Positions 6,748 to 10,554 of a stretch of DNA of 10,554 bases are shown in pieces (positions within the stretch are counted from its first letter, which is position 1; each line of letters begins with the position of its first letter). A program made the position numbers and the translations under genes. The stretch is from Hyphomicrobiales bacterium (GTDB lineage Bacteria > Pseudomonadota > Alphaproteobacteria > Rhizobiales > Devosiaceae), in contig WFPQ01000277.1 of assembly GCA_015487515.1 (NCBI GenBank), forward strand, positions 1-10,554. The letters are read 5' to 3'. Under the pieces are notes generated by a model. That model was not told the origin of the DNA. It did no database searches and saw only the letters and a list, made by a program, of their open reading frames with translations.

Positions 6748-8042
6748 GTGCTGCGTTACTGATAAAGAATGCCCGCATAATCGACCCGGCCAGTGACTTT
6801 GATCATGTTGCCTCGATGCTGGTGGAAAACGGCAGGATCAGCGGCATCAGCACCGACAGCGAAACCGGGACTCCGGAGGGAGCGGAAACTGTTGATGCCA
6901 GAAACATGCTGCTGGCTCCCGGACTGGTGGATTTAAGAGTCTTTACCGGAGAGCCGGGCCATGAATATCGTGAAACCCTTCACAGCGCCGCCAGGGCTGC
7001 CGTTGCCGGGGGCATAACGAGCTTTGTCTGCATGCCCGATACGGAACCGGTAACAGATGACGGGGCCGTGGTCGATTTCATAATTGGCAGGGCAAGGGAA
7101 AATGCCTGCATGAACATATTGCCGGCCGCGGCCATTTCCAAGGGGCTCAAGGGGCAGGAAATAACCGAATTCGGCCTGCTAAAGGACGCCGGGGCCGTGT
7201 GCTTTTCGGAAGGGCGCAAGTCGATACAGTCCGCCGCCGTACTGCGCACCGCTCTTGTCTATGCAAAGAATTTCGACATGCCCGTAATGCACCATCCCTG
7301 CGACAATGACCTGAAGGGAAACGGGGTCATGAACAAGGGACTTTTTGCCACTACCCTTGGTCTTGGAGCCATAGCGCCGGAGGTGGAAACCATACCCCTT
7401 GGCCGCGACCTGATGCTGGCCCGCGCAACCGGGGCCAGGTATCACGCGGCCCAGATATCATGCGCCCGGTCCGTGAAAATCCTGGAAATGGAAAAACAGG
7501 GCCATTCAAACATTTCGGCCGGGGTCAGCATCAACAATCTGACCCTTAACGAGCTGGACGTGGGGCAGTACCGGACCTTCTTCAAGCTTGATCCTCCCCT
7601 GCGCAGCGAAGAAGACCGCCAGGCCCTGATAGCGGGGCTGAATTCGGGGGCGATCGATACAATTCATTCCGGTCACGACCCCCAGGACGTGGAGGTGAAG
7701 CGGCGGCCCTTTGCCGAGGCGGCCGATGGAGCGATCGGTCTTGAAACCCTGTTTTGCGCGGCCATGCGGCTGGTCCATGGTGGTGATGTGGAGCTAAAGA
7801 CAGTCCTTAGAGCCATGACCTGGCGCCCGGCCCGGATCCTTGGCCTGCAGGCCGGCACCCTGGCCCCGGGTGCCATGGCCGACTTTTTTATCGCCGATCT
7901 GGAACATCCCTGGGTAAACAGTGAAGAAACCATAATTTCCCGCTCCAAGAACACCCCCTTTGAAGGGGCAAGATTTCTTGGCCGGGTCATGGAAACCTAC
8001 GTGGCGGGAAAAAGGGTTTTCAGGCATGAGGAGGGCTCCTGA
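6744..8042 (+). CDS. pyrC: Dihydroorotase-like PyrC, probably catalytically inactive (PyrC' type)
   Basis: The 432-residue amidohydrolase-fold protein aligns end to end with type I dihydroorotases but lacks their catalytic residues. The metal-binding D-x-H-x-H after the PGLVD motif reads DLRVF, so Arg65 and Phe67 replace both histidines. The HVST-type metal His is Gln (YHAAQIS, 233-239), the HCED segment reads MHHPCDN (182-188), and the catalytic Asp of ATDHAPH is lost (HSGHDPQ, 308-314). The fold is otherwise intact: [15 protein letters not shown] near 88-102 and a complete C-terminal beta-domain ending in VAGKRVF. There is no frameshift, and the gene is coupled to pyrB by ATGA with GAGGGTGA just upstream. 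Inactive PyrC' proteins are known in Pseudomonas, where they are needed to assemble active PyrB, and the same RVFTGEPG variant is typical next to pyrB in alphaproteobacteria. A genuine dihydroorotase should be encoded elsewhere. Confidence 0.94.
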   Translation: MSAALLIKNARIIDPASDFDHVASMLVENGRISGISTDSETGTPEGAETVDARNMLLAPGLVDLRVFTGEPGHEYRETLHSAARAAVAGGITSFVCMPDTEPVTDDGAVVDFIIGRARENACMNILPAAAISKGLKGQEITEFGLLKDAGAVCFSEGRKSIQSAAVLRTALVYAKNFDMPVMHHPCDNDLKGNGVMNKGLFATTLGLGAIAPEVETIPLGRDLMLARATGARYHAAQISCARSVKILEMEKQGHSNISAGVSINNLTLNELDVGQYRTFFKLDPPLRSEEDRQALIAGLNSGAIDTIHSGHDPQDVEVKRRPFAEAADGAIGLETLFCAAMRLVHGGDVELKTVLRAMTWRPARILGLQAGTLAPGAMADFFIADLEHPWVNSEETIISRSKNTPFEGARFLGRVMETYVAGKRVFRHEEGS

Positions 8043-8045
8043 GAG

Positions 8046-8642
8046 ATGGATTATACAGCGTTTTCATATGCCCTGATCGCCGGATACCTGCTGGGCTCAA
8101 TTCCCTTCGGACTGTTGCTGACCCGACTGGCGGGAAAGGGTGACATACGCAAAATGGGCTCTGGCAATATCGGGGCAACCAATGTTCTCAGGACCGGCAG
8201 CAAGGGGCTGGCCGCTGCGACTTTGCTGCTGGATGGGGGCAAGGCCTTTGCCGCAGTGGTGCTGGCCGGCTATTTCTGGGGAGAAACCGCGGCCATGATT
8301 GCGGGTTCCTTTGCCTTTGTCGGTCATCTGTTTCCCCTGTGGCTGAAATTTGCGGGGGGCAAGGGAGTTGCGACAATGATCGGGGCCCTGCTGGCCCTGT
8401 CCTGGCCCGTCGGGCTGGGTTTTTGTGCCGTCTGGCTGCTGGTCGCGCTGATCAGGCGCCAGTCATCCCTTGCCGCGCTGAGTGCTGCCGCGGCCGCTCC
8501 CCTGCTGGCGTGGGCGCTTGATGGCCCCGCCCTGGCCCTGACCAGCCTGTTGCTTGCCATATTGCTGTTTTACCGCCACCATGAAAATATCAGGCGGCTG
8601 ATGGCAGGTGCAGAGCCAAGAATCGGCTCCGGGGACAAATAG
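8046..8642 (+). CDS. plsY: PlsY, acyl phosphate:glycerol-3-phosphate acyltransferase
   Basis: PlsY is an inner-membrane enzyme that transfers a fatty acyl group from acyl phosphate (made by PlsX) to glycerol-3-phosphate, giving lysophosphatidic acid for phospholipid synthesis. The 198-residue product has normal length and all conserved motifs: GSIPFG at 17-22, GSGNIGATN at 38-46, GGKGVAT at 104-110 and HHENI at 178-182 (usually HRENI). About seven hydrophobic segments are spread between them. The tail [11 protein letters not shown] is short and polar. The ATG at 8046 lies 3 bp after the pyrC stop, with GAGGAGGG inside the pyrC 3' end and GAGAG directly before the start acting as ribosome site. 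It is therefore probably the third gene of a pyrB-pyrC-plsY transcript. Confidence 0.96.
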   Translation: MDYTAFSYALIAGYLLGSIPFGLLLTRLAGKGDIRKMGSGNIGATNVLRTGSKGLAAATLLLDGGKAFAAVVLAGYFWGETAAMIAGSFAFVGHLFPLWLKFAGGKGVATMIGALLALSWPVGLGFCAVWLLVALIRRQSSLAALSAAAAAPLLAWALDGPALALTSLLLAILLFYRHHENIRRLMAGAEPRIGSGDK

Positions 8643-8656
8643 CCACATAACCCGGA

Positions 8657-8675
8657 ACCTGCAGACATGGCAGGT
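8657..8675 (+). repeat. Inverted repeat ACCTGC/GCAGGT after plsY
   Basis: A perfect 6-bp stem, ACCTGC (8657-8662) and GCAGGT (8670-8675), encloses a 7-nt loop 15 bp after the plsY stop. There is no T-run after it, so it is at best a weak or Rho-assisted stop signal, and it may be chance. Confidence 0.25.
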
Positions 8676-8684
8676 GGCAAGAGA

Positions 8685-8726
8685 GATGGATGGCGGGTGG
8701 AAAGCCTGGGATGGATGCGGGTGAAA
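8685..8726 (+). repeat. Imperfect tandem repeat upstream of dprA
   Basis: Two copies of a G-rich unit, GATGGATGGCGGGTGGAAA (8685-8703) and GATGGATGCGGGTGAAA (8710-8726), lie 25 bp apart in the 125-bp plsY-dprA gap. The second differs by two single-base deletions. No coding function is seen. It may be a local duplication or a paired binding site; I find no good promoter for dprA in the rest of the gap. Confidence 0.4.
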
Positions 8727-8767
8727 ATTGAGATCCGGCTTGTGGCATAAGGGGTATTGGCAGGCAA

Positions 8768-9970
8768 ATGCATTATTTTACACCAGAGGCAAAACCCCTG
8801 ACCCTTTCGCAAAAGATCGACTGGCTGCGCCTGATCCGTTCTTCAAATGTGGGACCAACCACGTTTCGCCAACTGATAAACCGATTCGGCAGCGCCAGGG
8901 CCGCCCTTGAAATGCTGCCCGAACTGACCCTGCGCGGAGGGGCACGAACCACTCCGAGAATCTGCAGCAGGGAAGAAGCGGAACTGGAAATTGAAAAACT
9001 GCAAAAATCCGGAGCCCGGCTGATAGATTCGGGGGACCCGGACTATCCATGCCTGCTGCAATTCATCCATTCCCCCCCTCCCCTGCTCGCGGTCCGGGGC
9101 CGCATGGAACAGAACAATGACAAGACCATTGCCATGATCGGGGCCAGAAATGCCTCGGCATCTGGAAGGAAACTGGCCTTTTCCATGGCACGTGAACTTG
9201 GTGAACGGGGCTATGTAACGGTTTCGGGGCTGGCCCGGGGCATTGATTTTTCCGCCCATAAGGGGGCCATGAAAACCGGAACCATAGCGGTCTTTGCCGG
9301 GGGCATCGACCAGGTATATCCAAGGGAAAACATGGCCCTGGCCGAAGAAATAATCGAAAATGGCGGCATGCACATTTCCGAAATGCCCCATGGATCCCAG
9401 CCAAGGGCCAGGGACTTTCCACGCCGCAACCGGCTGGTTTCGGGCATTTCCCGCGGGGTGCTGGTGATAGAGGCAGCCCTGCGATCCGGTTCCCTGATAA
9501 CCGCCCGTTACGGGCTGGAACAGAACCGGGAAATTTTTGCCGTTCCCGGATCCCCGGCGGATCCCAGATCAGCGGGGACCAACAGGCTGATCAGAGAGGG
9601 AGCGACGCTGGTAACGGAAGCGGCTGACATTCTTGAGGAATTGAATGAAAACAACATGGTCCGGGACCTGTTTTGCCTTGGTGAGGACCAGGATGACGGT
9701 ATCCATGGGAGGCAGGAAAGAACCGGCAACGGACAGGTGAACGAAGGGACGGACGAGAAGCTGTACGACCAGGTCGGCCCGGCCGATTACAAGAACATAA
9801 TCGAAGCCCTCGGACCCAGCCCCACCAGCGTGGATGACCTGATAGCCGCCACTTGCCTGCCGGCCCCCATGGTGCAATCCGTATTGCTGGAACTGGATCT
9901 TGCCGGACGCATCGAACGATCGGCAGGACAACTCGTTGCCCTGAAACAGGCCGGATCCGACCTGATCTAG
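8768..9970 (+). CDS. dprA: DprA (Smf), DNA-processing protein, RecA loader
   Basis: DprA binds incoming single-stranded DNA during natural transformation, protects it and loads RecA. It is also conserved in bacteria not known to be competent. The 400-residue product has three parts. Residues 13-55 form an N-terminal helical SAM/HhH-like region. Residues about 85-290 form the Rossmann-fold domain with MIGARNASASG (123-133), SGLARGID (153-160), FPRRNRLVSG (217-226), GSLITAR (241-247) and AVPGSP (258-263). A C-terminal winged-helix domain (about 336-395) ends in LLELDLAGRIERSAGQLVAL. A polar, acidic linker of about 40 residues joins the last two. All conserved motifs are intact, so it should be functional. 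The ATG at 8768 has GGCAGG 5 nt upstream. It lies between plsY and topA, a common alphaproteobacterial order. Confidence 0.96.
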   Translation: MHYFTPEAKPLTLSQKIDWLRLIRSSNVGPTTFRQLINRFGSARAALEMLPELTLRGGARTTPRICSREEAELEIEKLQKSGARLIDSGDPDYPCLLQFIHSPPPLLAVRGRMEQNNDKTIAMIGARNASASGRKLAFSMARELGERGYVTVSGLARGIDFSAHKGAMKTGTIAVFAGGIDQVYPRENMALAEEIIENGGMHISEMPHGSQPRARDFPRRNRLVSGISRGVLVIEAALRSGSLITARYGLEQNREIFAVPGSPADPRSAGTNRLIREGATLVTEAADILEELNENNMVRDLFCLGEDQDDGIHGRQERTGNGQVNEGTDEKLYDQVGPADYKNIIEALGPSPTSVDDLIAATCLPAPMVQSVLLELDLAGRIERSAGQLVALKQAGSDLI

Positions 9971-9999
9971 ACGGGGCAACCGGCAGGATCACGGGGCAA
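9971..9999. repeat. Direct repeat ACGGGGCAA after dprA
   Basis: ACGGGGCAA occurs at 9971-9979, right after the dprA stop, and again at 9991-9999. An inverted repeat CCGGCA (9980-9985) / TGCCGG (10006-10011) with a 20-nt loop overlaps. No T-run follows, so no intrinsic terminator is visible. The remaining dprA-topA gap becomes AT-richer from about 10030. Confidence 0.35.
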
Positions 10000-10062
10000 G
10001 ACCCATGCCGGCCGTGCACCGGACCTTGGGAGCAATTATTTGGCTTTACCCACAGCAATCAA

Positions 10063-10090
10063 TTGCATTGCAGCTTTTTATCGCTAAAAG
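10063..10090 (+). promoter_or_regulatory. Candidate promoter for topA
   Basis: TTGCAT (10063-10068) and TAAAAG (10085-10090) are 16 bp apart in an AT-rich stretch about 45 bp before the topA ATG. Agreement with consensus is modest. Rising AT content and a clear topA ribosome site (GGAG, 10120-10123) make a promoter here plausible. Confidence 0.25.
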
Positions 10091-10095
10091 CACCC

Positions 10096-10137
10096 ATGAA
10101 TAAACGCAAACATGATTTTGGAGTTGAATTCCAATGA
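10096..10137 (+). CDS. Possible 13-codon upstream ORF overlapping the topA start
   Basis: An ATG at 10096 opens a 13-codon frame (MNKRKHDFGVEFQ) whose TGA shares the ATGA with the topA start at 10134. The peptide matches nothing I recognise. The junction resembles a translationally coupled leader, but no strong Shine-Dalgarno precedes the ATG (only AAAAG, about 6 nt upstream), and the topA ribosome site lies inside the frame. It may be chance: short overlapping frames of this size are common. Confidence 0.2.
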   Translation: MNKRKHDFGVEFQ

Positions 10138-10554
10138 AGCTTGTCATCGTTGAAAGTCCTGCAAAAGCCAAGACGATCAACAGGTATCTGGGCAATGATT
10201 TTGAAGTTCTGGCAAGCTTTGGCCATGTGCGGGACCTGCCGGCCAGGGACGGATCGGTACGGCCGGACGAAGATTTTGCCATGTCCTGGAACGTGGACAG
10301 CGACGCCAAAAAACGCATTGCGGACATCGTGCGGGCCACCAGGAAATCAGACGAAATAATTCTTGCCACCGACCCGGATCGCGAGGGAGAGGCAATATCG
10401 TGGCATGTGCTCGAAATATTGCGGGAAAAAAAGGCCCTACGCGACAAGCCCGTGAAACGGGTGGTGTTCAATGCCATAACCAGGTCGGCAATCCTGGCGG
10501 CCATGGAAAAACCCCGTGATATAGATGTTAACCTGGTTGATGCCTATCTGGCCC
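10134..10554 (+). CDS. topA: TopA, DNA topoisomerase I (N-terminal part, cut by window)
   Basis: TopA is the type IA topoisomerase that relaxes negatively supercoiled DNA through a 5'-phosphotyrosine break. Only the first 140 codons are present, covering the Toprim domain. MKLVIVESPAKAKTINRYLG supplies the acidic Glu7, GHVRDLP is at 30-36, and the metal-binding D-x-D-x-E reads TDPDREGEAISWH, with Asp80, Asp82 and Glu84. VVFNAITRSAI and VNLVDAYLA continue into the core that precedes the catalytic Tyr, which lies beyond the window. The ATG at 10134 follows GGAG by 10 nt, and the translation begins exactly where family members do. The gene probably has its own promoter in the gap after dprA. Confidence 0.97.
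   Translation, partial: MKLVIVESPAKAKTINRYLGNDFEVLASFGHVRDLPARDGSVRPDEDFAMSWNVDSDAKKRIADIVRATRKSDEIILATDPDREGEAISWHVLEILREKKALRDKPVKRVVFNAITRSAILAAMEKPRDIDVNLVDAYLA

Noticed and set aside
1..10554. CRISPR array, tRNA or rRNA gene, insertion sequence, prophage or defence cassette
   Set aside because: I saw no regularly spaced long repeats, no tRNA-like cloverleaf, no transposase and no phage or defence motif; all long open frames with family matches are housekeeping genes or the AEC transporter.

Overview
The window is an ordinary, densely packed stretch of a GC-rich alphaproteobacterial chromosome. The gene order is the main taxonomic clue: a gatCAB locus divergent from ruvX, followed by pyrB, a degenerate pyrC, plsY, dprA and topA. 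The protein motifs agree, notably the 'RVFTGEPG' dihydroorotase variant and the PchB-like chorismate mutase. The genus cannot be named from this sequence alone. ATA is an unusually common Ile codon.

Left arm (minus strand, about 1-3752): gatC, gatA, a small chorismate mutase gene and gatB run as one unit transcribed right to left. GatC, GatA and GatB form the amidotransferase that converts Glu-tRNA(Gln) and/or Asp-tRNA(Asn) to the amide form. The chorismate mutase belongs to aromatic biosynthesis and sits between gatA and gatB. It overlaps gatA by 4 bp and ends 7 bp before gatB. gatA begins with TTG and lies 151 bp after gatC. gatB lacks only its last few codons at the window edge.

Divergent region (3753-3927): promoter-like sequence for gatC, plus a cluster of TTGC-cored repeats spaced about one and a half helical turns apart.

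Right arm (plus strand, 3928-10554): ruvX (Holliday junction resolvase-like), then a 260-bp AT-richer gap with nested palindromes. An AEC-family (auxin efflux carrier type) transporter follows. Next come pyrB and pyrC, overlapping by 4 bp, plsY 3 bp later, dprA after a 125-bp gap, and the start of topA. PyrB makes carbamoyl aspartate. The adjacent PyrC has lost essentially all metal and catalytic residues, so it is very probably a structural partner of PyrB rather than a dihydroorotase. PlsY makes lysophosphatidate for phospholipids, DprA loads RecA on incoming single-stranded DNA, and TopA relaxes negative supercoils.

I found no RNA genes, insertion sequences, CRISPR arrays, prophage or defence genes. 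Nothing convincingly amounts to a previously undescribed system. The points most worth a second look are the dead PyrC, the chorismate mutase inside gatCAB, the palindrome cluster before the AEC transporter, the ATA codon bias and a 13-codon ORF overlapping the topA start.
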